DNA of 54,481 nucleotides. Source: Fen-1077 sp964462865. Lineage in GTDB: Bacteria; Chloroflexota; Dehalococcoidia; Dehalococcoidales; RBG-16-60-22. Within the stretch, counting starts at the first letter, position 1. Every line of letters begins with the position of its first letter. The notes under the pieces were generated by a model. That model was not told the DNA's origin and did no database searches. It saw only the letters and a program-made list of their open reading frames with translations. The stretch lies in NCBI GenBank assembly GCA_964462865.1, contig CAYWZO010000005.1, forward strand, positions 1-54,481. The letters are read 5' to 3'. The position numbers and the translations under genes are program-made. Shown piece by piece: positions 7,477 through 16,789 of this stretch.

Positions 7477-8973
7477 TTACTCCTTTGCCATTTTTTCTAC
7501 CAGGTTGACCAGGGTGCGTACCGGAACACCGGTGGCGCCTTTAATCTGGTAACCCTTGTCTTTATCGGTCTCGCTGGTGCCGGCGATGTCCAGGTGCACC
7601 CAGGGGGTGCCGTTGATGAACTCGGCCAGGAACTTGGCCGCGGTGATGGCCCCGGCGTACCGGCCGCCGATGTTCTTGACATCGGCGATGTCGCTCTTAA
7701 TCTGCTCGTTGTATTCTTCGAACATCGGCAACTGCCAGGCGAGTTCGCCGACCTCGTTACCGGCGGCAATCAGCTTATCGGCCAGCGCCTGATTGTTGGT
7801 GAAAACGCCGGTGCATATCGTCCCCAGGGCCATCCGGCAGGCCCCGGTGAGCGTGGCGACATCGATGATTGTCTTGGCCCCAATCTTCCGGGCATAGCTC
7901 AAGGCGTCGGCCAGGATGAGGCGGCCTTCGGCATCGGTGTTGAGTATCTCGATGGTCTTGCCGTTCATCGCGGTGACGATGTCACCCGGCTTCTGGGCGG
8001 TGCCGCTGGGCATGTTTTCCGTGGCCGGCACCAGGGCGGTGACGTTCATCCCCGGCTTAAGGCGGGCTACCGCCATTAGCGTGCCCAGCACCGAGGCACC
8101 CCCGGCCATATCGCCCTTCATCTCGTGCATGCCCTCGTATGGCTTGATATCAATGCCGCCGGAATCGAAGGTGACGCCCTTGCCCACCAGAGCCACGTCG
8201 ACCTCGTCCGGTTCTTTGCCTTGGTAGCTAAGGATGATGAACCGGGGCGGCTGCTGGCTTCCCTGGGCCACGCCGAGCAGGGCGCCCATACCCAGCGACT
8301 CCATCTGCGGCTTTTCCAGCACCTCGATTTTCAGTCCGTAGTCGCCGGCGATTTTCCGGGCGGACTCGGCCATATCAGCCGGCGTCATGAAGTTGGACGG
8401 CTCGTTGACCAGGTCCCGAGCCCAGTTTACCGCCTCGGCGATTATCCTGCCCCGGCTGATGGCTTTTTCGAAGGTGTTTTCTTCCCGGCCGACGATGGTG
8501 AACTCTTTGACTTCGGTATAGCTGTTCTCCTTTTTTGTGATATGCTTGCGGAAGGCGTACAGGCCGAGCATAGCGCCTTCGGTGATGGCCTGGACGGTAT
8601 TTTCCATTTTTAGGCCGTTGACTCCTGCCCCCTGGAGACCGCTGGCGATACGGTCCACGCCCTTTTGCCTCAAGTAACGGCAGGTCTCGCCGACGGCACC
8701 GCGCACTTTGTCCAGCGTCAGTACTGCCTTCTTCCCCAGGCCGGTGACGACGACGCGGCCGGTCGGCAGTTTGCCCATACTGTGCAGAAGGGTGATTTCG
8801 TTGAGCTTGCCCTTGATATCGCCCTGCTTCACGAGCTGGCTGATCGCCCCGTTCAGGACGGCGTCCACAGCGGCGGCATCGCCGTCAAGCTGCTTTTCGT
8901 CCTCGAAACAGTTCACGATGATAGCGCCGGTTTCGATTTTAGAAATTTCTCCGGCAATGGTCTTGATTTCCAT
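7477..8973 (-). CDS. pepA: Leucyl aminopeptidase (M17 family)
   Basis: Two-metal cytosolic aminopeptidase that removes N-terminal residues from peptides; 498 residues, typical length. The N-terminal macro-like domain runs to about 160. The catalytic domain shows VGKGVTFDSGG (263-273, with Lys265 and Asp270), the metal Asp in MKGDMAGG (Asp288) and the family signature NTDAEGRL (345-352, Asp347, Glu349, Arg351). It is separated from the downstream UPF0173 gene by repeat elements, so it is probably a separate transcript unit end. It is divergent from the serpin gene. Confidence 0.96.
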   Translation of the reverse strand: MEIKTIAGEISKIETGAIIVNCFEDEKQLDGDAAAVDAVLNGAISQLVKQGDIKGKLNEITLLHSMGKLPTGRVVVTGLGKKAVLTLDKVRGAVGETCRYLRQKGVDRIASGLQGAGVNGLKMENTVQAITEGAMLGLYAFRKHITKKENSYTEVKEFTIVGREENTFEKAISRGRIIAEAVNWARDLVNEPSNFMTPADMAESARKIAGDYGLKIEVLEKPQMESLGMGALLGVAQGSQQPPRFIILSYQGKEPDEVDVALVGKGVTFDSGGIDIKPYEGMHEMKGDMAGGASVLGTLMAVARLKPGMNVTALVPATENMPSGTAQKPGDIVTAMNGKTIEILNTDAEGRLILADALSYARKIGAKTIIDVATLTGACRMALGTICTGVFTNNQALADKLIAAGNEVGELAWQLPMFEEYNEQIKSDIADVKNIGGRYAGAITAAKFLAEFINGTPWVHLDIAGTSETDKDKGYQIKGATGVPVRTLVNLVEKMAKE

Positions 8974-9175
8974 ACTGGTACTCCTTTCGGCGGGTCAATT
9001 AACTCCGCCGGTCATGGCGCCTAAAAGAAACGTATATCAAATACCGTTTATGATTATAAACGGTTTTAAGCGGTTTGGCTAGGCGGGGAAAATATGACCG
9101 GGCTGTAAATCATACCGAATATTGTTACATTTTTATGCTAACCGGAGTTACGTCACATACGTTATTTATTATAGG

Positions 9176-9184
9176 TGATATAAT
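9176..9184 (+). promoter_or_regulatory. Possible extended -10 promoter of the serpin gene
   Basis: TGATATAAT is a perfect extended -10 element placed 31 bases upstream of the serpin ATG at 9216; no convincing -35 is seen. The start site would be near 9191, giving a leader of about 25 bases. A ribosome site GGGGAGG (9202-9208) lies within that leader. Confidence 0.4.
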
Positions 9185-9215
9185 CAAATTGGTACCAACC
9201 GGGGGAGGGAAAAGA

Positions 9216-10496
9216 ATGAAGAAAGTAATGTTGTTAATCCTGACCGCCGTTCTCCTGTTAGCGGTGGTGGCCTGCAACCAGGCGGCGACGGCGGCGGAGG
9301 TGAAATCAAATATACCGCACGAAACGGCGCCGGCGACCAGTCCATCAGATTTAACCACTCTTGTCAACGGCAATAACGCTTTTGCCCTTAATCTTTACAA
9401 GCTATTGAGTAAAACCGACGGCAATATCTTTTATTCGCCGTACAGCATCTCGGAAGCCCTGGCGATGACCTACGGCGGCGCCCGCGGCGAGACCGAAAAG
9501 CAGATGGCTTCGGCGCTTCAGTTCCTGCTTTCGCAGGACAGGCTGCATCCTGCCTTTAACAGCATCGATATTGAGCTGGCGAAAAGGGGGGAGGTGGCTA
9601 AAGAGGGCAAGGACGAGAAAGGGTTCCGACTGAAAGTGGTCAACGCTATCTGGGGGCAGAAGGACTTTAAATTCGCCTCGGAGTACCTGGACTTGCTGGC
9701 CCGGAACTACGGGGCGGGGATGCGGATAGTCGATTATATCAACGCCGCCGAAAAGGCCCGGCAGACCATCAATCAGTGGGTCAGCGACCAGACCGAAGGC
9801 AGGATTGAAGACCTGCTGCCGCCGGGCTCCGTCGATTTCCTGACTAGGCTGGTGCTGACCAACGCCGTTTACTTCAACGCGGCCTGGGCCTCACAGTTTG
9901 AGGAGTCCGTTACTCGCGACGGCCGGTTCTATCTCCTGGACGGCGGTGAGGTCACCGTACCGATGATGTTCCAGATGAAATCGTTTAAATATGCCGAAGG
10001 CGCTGATTATCAGGCCGTGGAACTCCCTTACGATGGCTACCAGCTCTCCATGGTGGTCCTGCTGCCCAAGAATGGTCAATTCGAAGCTTTTGAAGCTAGC
10101 TTGGACAACCAGCAGTTGCAGGGGATAATCGGGCAGCTAAAGCCAAACCATGTCAATCTGACTATGCCCAGGTTCCAGATTGAGTCCGAGTTCAATCTGA
10201 AGCAGGCGCTCTCCGACCTGGGGATGCCGATAGCTTTCTCTGACTCCGAAGCGGATTTCTCCGGCATGGACGGCCGGCGAGACCTGTATATCACCGATGT
10301 CGTCCATAAGGCTTATGTCTCGGTGGATGAAAAGGGGACGGAGGCCGCCGCCGCTACCGGCGTAATCGTGGGGACGACCTCTATGCCGACGAATATCAAA
10401 GACATGACGCTGAACCGCCCTTACATCTTCCTTATCCGTGATATCCCCACCGGCACCATTCTCTTTCTGGGAAGGGTGATGAATCCGGTAGATTGA
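9216..10496 (+). CDS. Serpin-family protease inhibitor, lipoprotein
   Basis: A 426-residue serpin with a bacterial lipoprotein signal: basic MKK, a hydrophobic stretch and Cys20 in the lipobox AVVAC. It is likely anchored outside the cytoplasmic membrane. The serpin fold is seen from NAFALNLYKLL through SPYSISEALAMTYGGARG, NAVYFNAAW and the C-terminal NRPYIFLIRD. The reactive-loop hinge GTEAAAATG (374-382) keeps the small residues needed for loop insertion, so it should be inhibitory. The scissile bond probably falls near GTTSM, giving a Thr/Ser-type P1. The in-frame extension upstream of 9216 lacks a ribosome site and would bury the signal peptide, so it is rejected. Confidence 0.93.
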   Translation: MKKVMLLILTAVLLLAVVACNQAATAAEVKSNIPHETAPATSPSDLTTLVNGNNAFALNLYKLLSKTDGNIFYSPYSISEALAMTYGGARGETEKQMASALQFLLSQDRLHPAFNSIDIELAKRGEVAKEGKDEKGFRLKVVNAIWGQKDFKFASEYLDLLARNYGAGMRIVDYINAAEKARQTINQWVSDQTEGRIEDLLPPGSVDFLTRLVLTNAVYFNAAWASQFEESVTRDGRFYLLDGGEVTVPMMFQMKSFKYAEGADYQAVELPYDGYQLSMVVLLPKNGQFEAFEASLDNQQLQGIIGQLKPNHVNLTMPRFQIESEFNLKQALSDLGMPIAFSDSEADFSGMDGRRDLYITDVVHKAYVSVDEKGTEAAAATGVIVGTTSMPTNIKDMTLNRPYIFLIRDIPTGTILFLGRVMNPVD

Positions 10497-10530
10497 CAGC
10501 CTTTGAAATAATGAGGGCATGCCAGTAAAA

Positions 10531-10560
10531 AGGGGCGGGCCGTAAGGCTCGCCCCTTTAT
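10531..10560. terminator. Bidirectional rho-independent terminator
   Basis: AAAGGGGCGGGCC/GGCTCGCCCCTTT forms a strong GC-rich stem with a CGTAA-type loop, flanked by A and T runs. It sits between the convergent serpin and MarR genes and can serve both. Confidence 0.8.
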
Positions 10561-10620
10561 TTGAAATATCTGTTATGCCCTGTCAGGTTGGGGGTGTTTT
10601 TCTCCAGCGTCTTAAGAATA

Positions 10621-11100
10621 TTATAAAAATGGCGGCTTGTAGTCCAGCCCCAACATTGAATGGACTTTTTTATATAGTTTTTCCAGGGAAGAGACGAGTA
10701 ATCTTTTTTCTTCATTGGATAATGAAGAGAAGGCCATGGTGATGGAATTTGTCGGCATCTTCTCGAACATATCACGCCCTTTTTCGGTTATCGATATTTG
10801 ATACTGTCTGGTTTCGGGTGTTTTGGCCCTGGCGACCAATTGGTTTCTTTCCATTCTCTTGATGATAGTGGATACGGAATTATGTTTTCTTAACACGTGA
10901 GTGGCTATTTCACTCATTGTCAGAGAACGGCCTGCTTCGTACATAATGCGGAGGATGTGGGATTGTTCACGGGTCAGGCCGTACCGGGTTAATTCCATCG
11001 TGCGAGCCCTGGCGATATACTCCATGGTATCGGCAAATAGTCCCCATATGGAGTAATCGTTTAATAAGCTCTCATTAAGAACATCAGTTTTTTGTTTCAT
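10621..11100 (-). CDS. MarR family transcriptional regulator
   Basis: A 159-residue winged-helix DNA-binding protein, dimeric in the family. The helix-turn-helix is about 62-85 (LTMSEIATHVLRKHNSVSTIIKRMERNQLV) and the wing region is AKTPETRQYQISITEKG. A GTG at 11106 is only 1-2 bases from the AGGAG site, so the ATG at 11100 is the better start. It lies downstream of the leftward catabolic gene run (26.7-11.3 kb) and may control it through aromatic or fatty-acid-like ligands, as many MarR proteins do; this is inference. The palindrome at 24141 is one candidate operator. Confidence 0.9.
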   Translation of the reverse strand: MKQKTDVLNESLLNDYSIWGLFADTMEYIARARTMELTRYGLTREQSHILRIMYEAGRSLTMSEIATHVLRKHNSVSTIIKRMERNQLVARAKTPETRQYQISITEKGRDMFEKMPTNSITMAFSSLSNEEKRLLVSSLEKLYKKVHSMLGLDYKPPFL

Positions 11101-11321
11101 TCTCACTCTCCTTGACGGGAGCGTATATCAACAGTTCTTTGGGCAATCAAAATTTCAACGTTGCTTCGTATCAAGAATAATACTTCCGTACAATTATATT
11201 ATATCAAAAAATGCCCAGTTTCTTAAGAGGCTTTTGTTACTCACCTAAAAAACTTTCTTGGTCGTTCTTTCTATCGCTCCGTCCCATATGATTCGGTTTG
11301 AGGTGTTAACCTGTTTTCTCA

Positions 11322-12536
11322 TCAATTAATGATGCGTTTTTCTTTAAGTTTTTTGATTTCCTCATCGGAATAGCCTAATTCCCGGACAACGTCCTCCGTA
11401 TTCTCCCCGAAACGCGGTGCCGGGAGTTTAGCTTTCTCGTTGGTCAGGCTAAGCTTGACAGGATTGGACATTACCCTGATTTGACCATGTTTAGGATGAT
11501 TAAGAGGTGAGAAATGGTTGTTTGCTTCAGCCTGGGGGTCTTTAACCACTTCCGGGAGCGTCTGTATCGGGGCCCAGGGGAACCCCACTTCGGTCAGGAG
11601 AGGTTTCCATTCCTCCAGAGTTCTGGTAGGGAATGTCTGCTCTAAAGCGTCAAAAAGGGCCCCCACGTCGTGTTTTTCCGGCTGGCATGGATTCAACTTG
11701 GCATCATTTTCCCAATCCTCATGTCCCAGAGCGCGGCAGAACCTGGGCCAGTAAACGTCCTGCCGGGACATCATCAGGTACAGCCACCGGTTGTCTTTAG
11801 TACGGTAGATGTTCAATAGCGGTGTGCCGCGGTCTTTTCTGGATATAGCCTGCCTGTCTTTACCGGTGACCAGTGTCCCGGCGATATCGCTGGAAAGTAC
11901 GAAGACCAGACTGTTGAAGAGCGACACGTCAACTTCCTGGGCAATTCCGGTCTTCTCGCGGATTAGTAACGCTGTCATGATACCGTAGGCCAGTGTTACT
12001 CCGGTGATGAAATCCGCATAGGCGATTGGCGTCTGTACGGGCTCTGACCCAGGGACCTGGAGGATGTGGAGCAGCCCTGACCGGGAATCGCCGGCGGTAG
12101 GACCGAAACCAGGCTCATCTTTGTTCGGCCCTTTCCTCCCGAAGCCCGTCAGATTGCCGCAGATTAGCCTCGGATTGATTTTTTGCAGCGTTTTGTATTC
12201 CAGTTTGAACTTTTCCAGCTCGCGCGGGCGGAAATTATTCAGGAAAACATCAGCGCCTTCGAGCAGTTTGTAAAGGATAGCCCGTCCTTCTTCCTGGGCC
12301 AGGTCAAGGGCGATGCCGCGCTTATTGCAGTTAATATTTTGTTCCAGATAGTCAAAGTCCGCAGTTATCCTCCGCACATCACGTGTAGCGGGTGGCCGGT
12401 GCATCAAGCCTCCCCTGGTCGTCTGGTCAATATGGATGACCTCCGCTCCCCAGTCCGCCAGGAGACGGCCGACCATGGGAATAGCTACCGCGGAAGCCGC
12501 TTCAATTACTTTGATGCCTTCAATACCTGAACTCAT
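11322..12536 (-). CDS. CoA-transferase, class III (CaiB/BaiF type)
   Basis: Moves CoA between carboxylic acids; 404 residues. The N-terminal Rossmann part is GIKVIEAASAVAIPMVGRLLADWGAEVIHID. The likely catalytic Asp that forms the acyl anhydride is Asp175 in IAYADFITG, and the C-terminal part is PRFGENTEDVVRELGYSDEEI. An AGGAGG site lies just upstream of the ATG. It is the last gene before the MarR gene in a leftward run with the benzoyl-CoA-reductase-like set 43 bases upstream, so it probably makes the CoA thioester that the set reduces or dehydrates (inference). A paralogue lies at 22793-24013. Confidence 0.92.
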   Translation of the reverse strand: MSSGIEGIKVIEAASAVAIPMVGRLLADWGAEVIHIDQTTRGGLMHRPPATRDVRRITADFDYLEQNINCNKRGIALDLAQEEGRAILYKLLEGADVFLNNFRPRELEKFKLEYKTLQKINPRLICGNLTGFGRKGPNKDEPGFGPTAGDSRSGLLHILQVPGSEPVQTPIAYADFITGVTLAYGIMTALLIREKTGIAQEVDVSLFNSLVFVLSSDIAGTLVTGKDRQAISRKDRGTPLLNIYRTKDNRWLYLMMSRQDVYWPRFCRALGHEDWENDAKLNPCQPEKHDVGALFDALEQTFPTRTLEEWKPLLTEVGFPWAPIQTLPEVVKDPQAEANNHFSPLNHPKHGQIRVMSNPVKLSLTNEKAKLPAPRFGENTEDVVRELGYSDEEIKKLKEKRIIN

Positions 12537-12579
12537 TTCTCATTTCCTCCTTCTTAATATTAACCCGTCCGTGTTTAGC

Positions 12580-13392
12580 TTATTCTGCGGATGTGCGGCC
12601 TGTTCCCGGATACAGCTTTTGTGCTATCAGGGCCGCTCCGGTAGCGCCGACAATCTGCGGCTCGAAGCAGATGTGTGCCTTGGTGCCCAGCTTGTCTTCA
12701 ATCCTTCGTACCACTCCGATATTTTTCGCAATTCCCCCCGAGATTACCAGGTCATCTTTAACCCCGGTTCGCTGGAGTAACAGGAGTATCCGCTGCACCA
12801 GGGCGTCGCAATAAGCTGCCAGGACGACGTTTCTCGGCAGGCCGCGCCGCAGCATCCGGAGGGCTTCCGATTTAGCGAAGACCACGCAGGCGCTGCCCAA
12901 TTGCGGCGGCTTTTCCTGAACATCGAGTGACATCGGGCCGATGTCTTCAAGACGTACGTCAAGCAGCTTGGCCATGACCTCCATGGACCGGCCCGTGCCC
13001 GCCGCGCATTTTTCGTTCATAACGAAGGAGGTAACTCTCCCGTTTTCATCGCAGCTCACGGCTTTACAGTCCTGCCCGCCCATGTCCAGCACCGTTCGTG
13101 CCCCGGGGAAGAAGTAATGGGCGCCGCGAGCGTGGCAGGTAATCTCCGTCACGTTTTTACTGGCATACGGTACCTGGTAGCGGCCGTATCCCGTCCCCAC
13201 CACGTATTTGATATCGTCCCGGGAAATATCGATTCCCTGTAACGCCAGGTCGAGTACCTTGTAAGACGTTTCTTTTTTATCAATCCCTACGTTTATATTA
13301 CTGAACGAGAGGATAGTGCCGTTTTTTAATATGACCGCCTGGGCGCTCGACGAGCCGACGTCGATACCGGCCGTAATTAATTCGTGTTTCAT
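12580..13392 (-). CDS. BadF/BcrA/HgdC-type ATPase activator (subunit 1)
   Basis: ATP-driven electron-injecting subunit of the benzoyl-CoA reductase / 2-hydroxyacyl-CoA dehydratase systems; 270 residues. The ASKHA fold begins GIDVGSSSAQAV (phosphate loop). The two Cys residues that hold the inter-subunit [4Fe-4S] cluster are Cys129 (NEKCAAGTGR) and Cys169 (GSACVVFAKSE), both in place. DMGGQD and VISGGIAKN are further nucleotide-site motifs. It follows a second ATPase subunit by 14 bases. Paired ATPases of this size recall BzdP/BzdQ of benzoyl-CoA reductase more than the single HgdC of dehydratases. Confidence 0.92.
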   Translation of the reverse strand: MKHELITAGIDVGSSSAQAVILKNGTILSFSNINVGIDKKETSYKVLDLALQGIDISRDDIKYVVGTGYGRYQVPYASKNVTEITCHARGAHYFFPGARTVLDMGGQDCKAVSCDENGRVTSFVMNEKCAAGTGRSMEVMAKLLDVRLEDIGPMSLDVQEKPPQLGSACVVFAKSEALRMLRRGLPRNVVLAAYCDALVQRILLLLQRTGVKDDLVISGGIAKNIGVVRRIEDKLGTKAHICFEPQIVGATGAALIAQKLYPGTGRTSAE

Positions 13393-13406
13393 CTCAAGTC
13401 CTTATG

Positions 13407-14183
13407 CTACAATGTCTGTTTATCACGGGCGGTCAGGGCCGCCCCGATAGCGGTGATGATGCGCGGCTCTTCGGGAACGATAACGGCCAGGCCGAGCTTT
13501 TGCCCCAGCAAATCGACGATGCTTGGGTTCCGGGCCACTCCCCCGATGAACAGGATATCTTTTTCAATCCTTAATTCCTGCAACAGCGAGGCCGCCTTGG
13601 CGGCGATGGCATCGCATACCGCCCGGGCGATATCGTCTTTATGGGATCCTTCGTTTATTAAGGAAATAACCTCGGATTCGGCGAAAATCGTGCAGGTGCT
13701 GTTCAGGGTTATCTTGTTTTTGGAGAGGAGTGAGGCCCGGCTGATGTCTGCCGCGGATAACTCCAGGATAGAGGCCATCTCGGTGATGAAAGCGCCGGCG
13801 CCGGCCGCGCACTGGTCGTTGCGGACGTACTGTAAAATCCGGCCCTCGCCGTCAAGCACCATGGCCTGGCTCTGCTCTGCACCGATGTCGATGACCGTCC
13901 TCGTCCCCGGGAAAAGCCATACCGCCCCTCTGGCGCTGCAGGTGGATTCCGTGGTATGGACGGTAGCCAGGGTAGCGCTTTCTTTCCCCATGCCGGTGGC
14001 CCCGACGTGAGTGATTTTCCCGGGGTCCAGGCAGGCTTTTTCGACTGCCTCATCGAAGGCGTTCTGTAACGATGCCTGCGTATCCCAGCCGCTGGGGACC
14101 ACGCTGTAAGCCAGCAGGCGGTCACCTTCGATAACCGCTACCTTGGTGTTTTCGGCACCTATATCTATTCCGGTACTTAACAT
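13407..14183 (-). CDS. BadG/BcrD/HgdC-type ATPase activator (subunit 2)
   Basis: Second ASKHA ATPase of the set, 258 residues. The phosphate loop is GIDIGAENTKVAV, the cluster Cys residues are Cys125 (NDQCAAGAGAF) and Cys164 (NSTCTIFAESE), and the nucleotide motifs are DIGAEQSQ and FIGGVARN. It is clearly diverged from its neighbour, so the two likely form a heterodimer and not a recent duplication. It lies 36 bases after the large catalytic-type subunit gene. Function in electron transfer coupled to ATP hydrolysis follows from the family. Confidence 0.92.
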   Translation of the reverse strand: MLSTGIDIGAENTKVAVIEGDRLLAYSVVPSGWDTQASLQNAFDEAVEKACLDPGKITHVGATGMGKESATLATVHTTESTCSARGAVWLFPGTRTVIDIGAEQSQAMVLDGEGRILQYVRNDQCAAGAGAFITEMASILELSAADISRASLLSKNKITLNSTCTIFAESEVISLINEGSHKDDIARAVCDAIAAKAASLLQELRIEKDILFIGGVARNPSIVDLLGQKLGLAVIVPEEPRIITAIGAALTARDKQTL

Positions 14184-14219
14184 AATTATCCCCGGATTAC
14201 ATTATCGGCGGGATAAGGC

Positions 14220-15563
14220 TTACCCCTCCGTATCACTGTCTTTTTCATCGAGTGAGCTGATTTTCGTCAGGCCGAGACTCTCGAAGAAACGGCTGAAATC
14301 TTCTCTCACGCGGGCCTCATTCCATTCCTTGGGGTCGCCTTCGCTGGCCTCGTAGGTAGCCAGCGGTATGCCCGCCGCGCGGATGTCCTGTATTCTCGTG
14401 TAAATCCCCTGGCAAAGGGCGGCACAGCGGCGCGCCAGGTGCATCATAATGCCGTCAATATGCCAGTCCTCGACCATACGCAGAAAGTGAAGGAGTCGCC
14501 ACTCCGGCGCATCGAAGTCCACGCCATCCTCTTCGGGCGGGTAACGTTGCTCCACCAGCGCCTGCAGGGCGTCCTCCCGGTTTTTCAGTTCAATCCCTCG
14601 CTCTTCCAGTGTCTGGCCCGGCATCCGGTGGCCATCGGCGGTATGGCGGAAAGTCCCGAAGGCCATCATGAATTCGCCCTGGTTGAAGGCGGCGCCGTAC
14701 TCTTCTGGCCACCGCAGCAGGTCCGGCCGGTACAGGGGGTGCAGGCCTTCGTGGGCCAAACGCTTTTTCTCGAAAGGCGCCCCGGATATTTTGTCTTTCA
14801 CGCGCTGCTGAATCTCGTGGTAGAGACTTTCCATGTATTCCGCCGTCCCCCGGCTGTAGGCGTAGGTGACGAGGGGCAGGCGCAATGACATGGCCTGCCG
14901 GTAGCTCATCGGCGCGGGAATAGCCTTCATCAGCTCGCAGATTTTAGCCCACAACACCCGGGAGCGGATATCATATTTGGTAGCCTCGATGAAACGTTCG
15001 TCGTCAAACTTGAGCTTGGTGCGTTTTTCAATCCACTCGATAACGTAGGAGAGCTGGGAAAGGAGATAATTACGGGTGTTGGCGGTATTTTTGGGCGGCG
15101 CCTCGATGACGAGCATGGGCAGGCCCAGTAAATCGGCGCATATCTGCCCTCCCTTATACTGCGCGTGGCAGCCCTGGGGCTGGAAAACAAAATCGGGCAT
15201 CATCTGCTTGCCTGATGAACCCCCGAACGAGGTCCCGGCGTACACCTGCCCCAGATGCGCCGCGATGGCCCCGCAGACCGGGGTCAAACCGCTGCCTTCC
15301 GCCAGGTTAACGAACTTTACCAGTCCTTCCGACCCGGCTCCCTCCCGTGCGATTCGTGTGAAATCCGTACCGGGTGAAGGATTGCCGAAATTACCGAAAC
15401 CGGCCAGCAGGGGAAGATATCCCCAGGCGAAACCGGTGACGCAGAGCCCGCCCTTGGTCTGGGCTTCAAAGGACAGCTTGTAACGCTCCCTCCGGAGCTC
15501 TTTCATCCGCATCCATACTTCGTCAGAAAAGGCCCTTGTCTCAAAATCCGGCTTTGTTTCCAT
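14220..15563 (-). CDS. Benzoyl-CoA reductase / 2-hydroxyacyl-CoA dehydratase family, large subunit
   Basis: A 447-residue protein of the HgdA/HgdB/BcrB superfamily. Segments such as VKFVNLAEGSGLTPVCGAI, FVFQPQGCHAQYKGGQICADLLGLPMLVIE and a C-terminal HLARRCAALCQGIYTRIQDI supply Cys residues for an active-site iron-sulfur cluster. Its size is close to the BcrB/BzdO subunit of ATP-dependent benzoyl-CoA reductase. It is preceded by AAGGAAG and lies 44 bases after its partner subunit. It could reduce an aromatic CoA ester or dehydrate a 2-hydroxyacyl-CoA; sequence alone does not decide. Confidence 0.88.
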   Translation of the reverse strand: METKPDFETRAFSDEVWMRMKELRRERYKLSFEAQTKGGLCVTGFAWGYLPLLAGFGNFGNPSPGTDFTRIAREGAGSEGLVKFVNLAEGSGLTPVCGAIAAHLGQVYAGTSFGGSSGKQMMPDFVFQPQGCHAQYKGGQICADLLGLPMLVIEAPPKNTANTRNYLLSQLSYVIEWIEKRTKLKFDDERFIEATKYDIRSRVLWAKICELMKAIPAPMSYRQAMSLRLPLVTYAYSRGTAEYMESLYHEIQQRVKDKISGAPFEKKRLAHEGLHPLYRPDLLRWPEEYGAAFNQGEFMMAFGTFRHTADGHRMPGQTLEERGIELKNREDALQALVEQRYPPEEDGVDFDAPEWRLLHFLRMVEDWHIDGIMMHLARRCAALCQGIYTRIQDIRAAGIPLATYEASEGDPKEWNEARVREDFSRFFESLGLTKISSLDEKDSDTEG

Positions 15564-15607
15564 ATCATTACTTCCTTTGCTAACAGGTGATTAGCCTGGC
15601 TGTTATT

Positions 15608-16732
15608 TCATATGGCCGTGAGCATTTCCAGGAAAGCCTCGATGCGGGTACGGAATTGGCCCACGGGCACGGTGTAGTCCAGTTCGAGCTTGAGCATGGG
15701 GACGCCCTTTTCCTTGAAAAAAGATTCTACAGCCGGGTAGTCCAGGCCGTGGGCGTCGCATTGCCGCTGCATGGTGTAGATGGCCCCCTGGACTTTATAA
15801 TCGTTGATGAGCCTGGCATAGTGGTTGAGCCGCCACCTTTCTGGCAAATCATGCAAAGGGCATGGTGGCTTGTCAACCAGCCGGGCGGCGATGGCAGCCA
15901 GCCGGTCATCTTCCGGGACAACCTCCGTCTGGTAATAGCGGTTGCCCGTGCAGTAATCGTCGATGACCACCCGGCCCCCCAGGGAATCGATGAACCGGAT
16001 AAGTTCGATGTTATTGTTCACGCTGCCGAGGAGCATGAGCCTGGGGCCTTGCCGGGCTACACCGGCACGTTGCGGGATTTCTTTTATAGCTGCTTCGAGG
16101 AGGTGGTTGTGCTCTTCCCGGTCCATGAGCATCCCGGCCAGGGTTATTTCGGCCACCTCCGCCTCGGTCAGCGGCGGGGTGTCAGCTTGCATCGTGGCGG
16201 TAATTTTAGCCACCAGCTGGCGGTTCAGATTGTAGATATTTATTGCCCTGTCAATAGCCTCGCCGGTGATTGGCTTCCCCGTCCATTTCTCCAGCGATGC
16301 CTGGCACTCTACCAGCTCCCGGGCAAGGTACTCCTTGGCATACGGATTCTGCAGGCACATCGGCGAATGAATTTCATAACTATAGGCCACGGGTACGTGA
16401 CGCTGCCAGTCCAGGAATACCTCCCGGGCGTGCGGGCAGCATTGTGAGAAAATGATACCATCAATGTAGTCGTAACGACCCTGGAGGGCCTGCGCGAAGC
16501 AATCGCGGGCAAAGGAGCAAAAGGCCGCCTGAAAGATGTACGGCCGGGTGATATTCTCCGGTTCGTTGGTCCCCAGGAGGCGGACCGGAAGGATACCGGC
16601 AGCATAAATCAGTTCTTCCGGCAGGTTCGAGCACAGCGCCCCGATGACTCTGCCGCCCGTTTTCGATTTCCAGTCTCGCGCGGACTGGTGGGGATTCGTC
16701 ACGATAGCGTGAAATTCATCGAAAATACTCAT
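15608..16732 (-). CDS. Benzoyl-CoA reductase / 2-hydroxyacyl-CoA dehydratase family, small subunit
   Basis: A 374-residue member of the same superfamily, in the size class of BcrC/BzdN/HgdB. The family hallmark PEELIYAAGILPVRLLG is at about 38-54. Cluster-Cys candidates lie in the AAFCSFARDC and IFSQCCPHAREVF segments. The C-terminal half repeats the Rossmann-like fold (GPRLMLLGSVNNNIELIRFID, and QGAIYTMQRQCDAHGLDYPAVE). It is first of four genes in the order small subunit, large subunit, ATPase, ATPase, the order of bcrCBAD-type operons. It lies 57 bases after the ABC transporter genes. Confidence 0.9.
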   Translation of the reverse strand: MSIFDEFHAIVTNPHQSARDWKSKTGGRVIGALCSNLPEELIYAAGILPVRLLGTNEPENITRPYIFQAAFCSFARDCFAQALQGRYDYIDGIIFSQCCPHAREVFLDWQRHVPVAYSYEIHSPMCLQNPYAKEYLARELVECQASLEKWTGKPITGEAIDRAINIYNLNRQLVAKITATMQADTPPLTEAEVAEITLAGMLMDREEHNHLLEAAIKEIPQRAGVARQGPRLMLLGSVNNNIELIRFIDSLGGRVVIDDYCTGNRYYQTEVVPEDDRLAAIAARLVDKPPCPLHDLPERWRLNHYARLINDYKVQGAIYTMQRQCDAHGLDYPAVESFFKEKGVPMLKLELDYTVPVGQFRTRIEAFLEMLTAI

Positions 16733-16789
16733 ATCATCCCCTCCGGGAACGGCCTGAAAACAGCCTCTTCATTCCCTAAGAAATTCATA

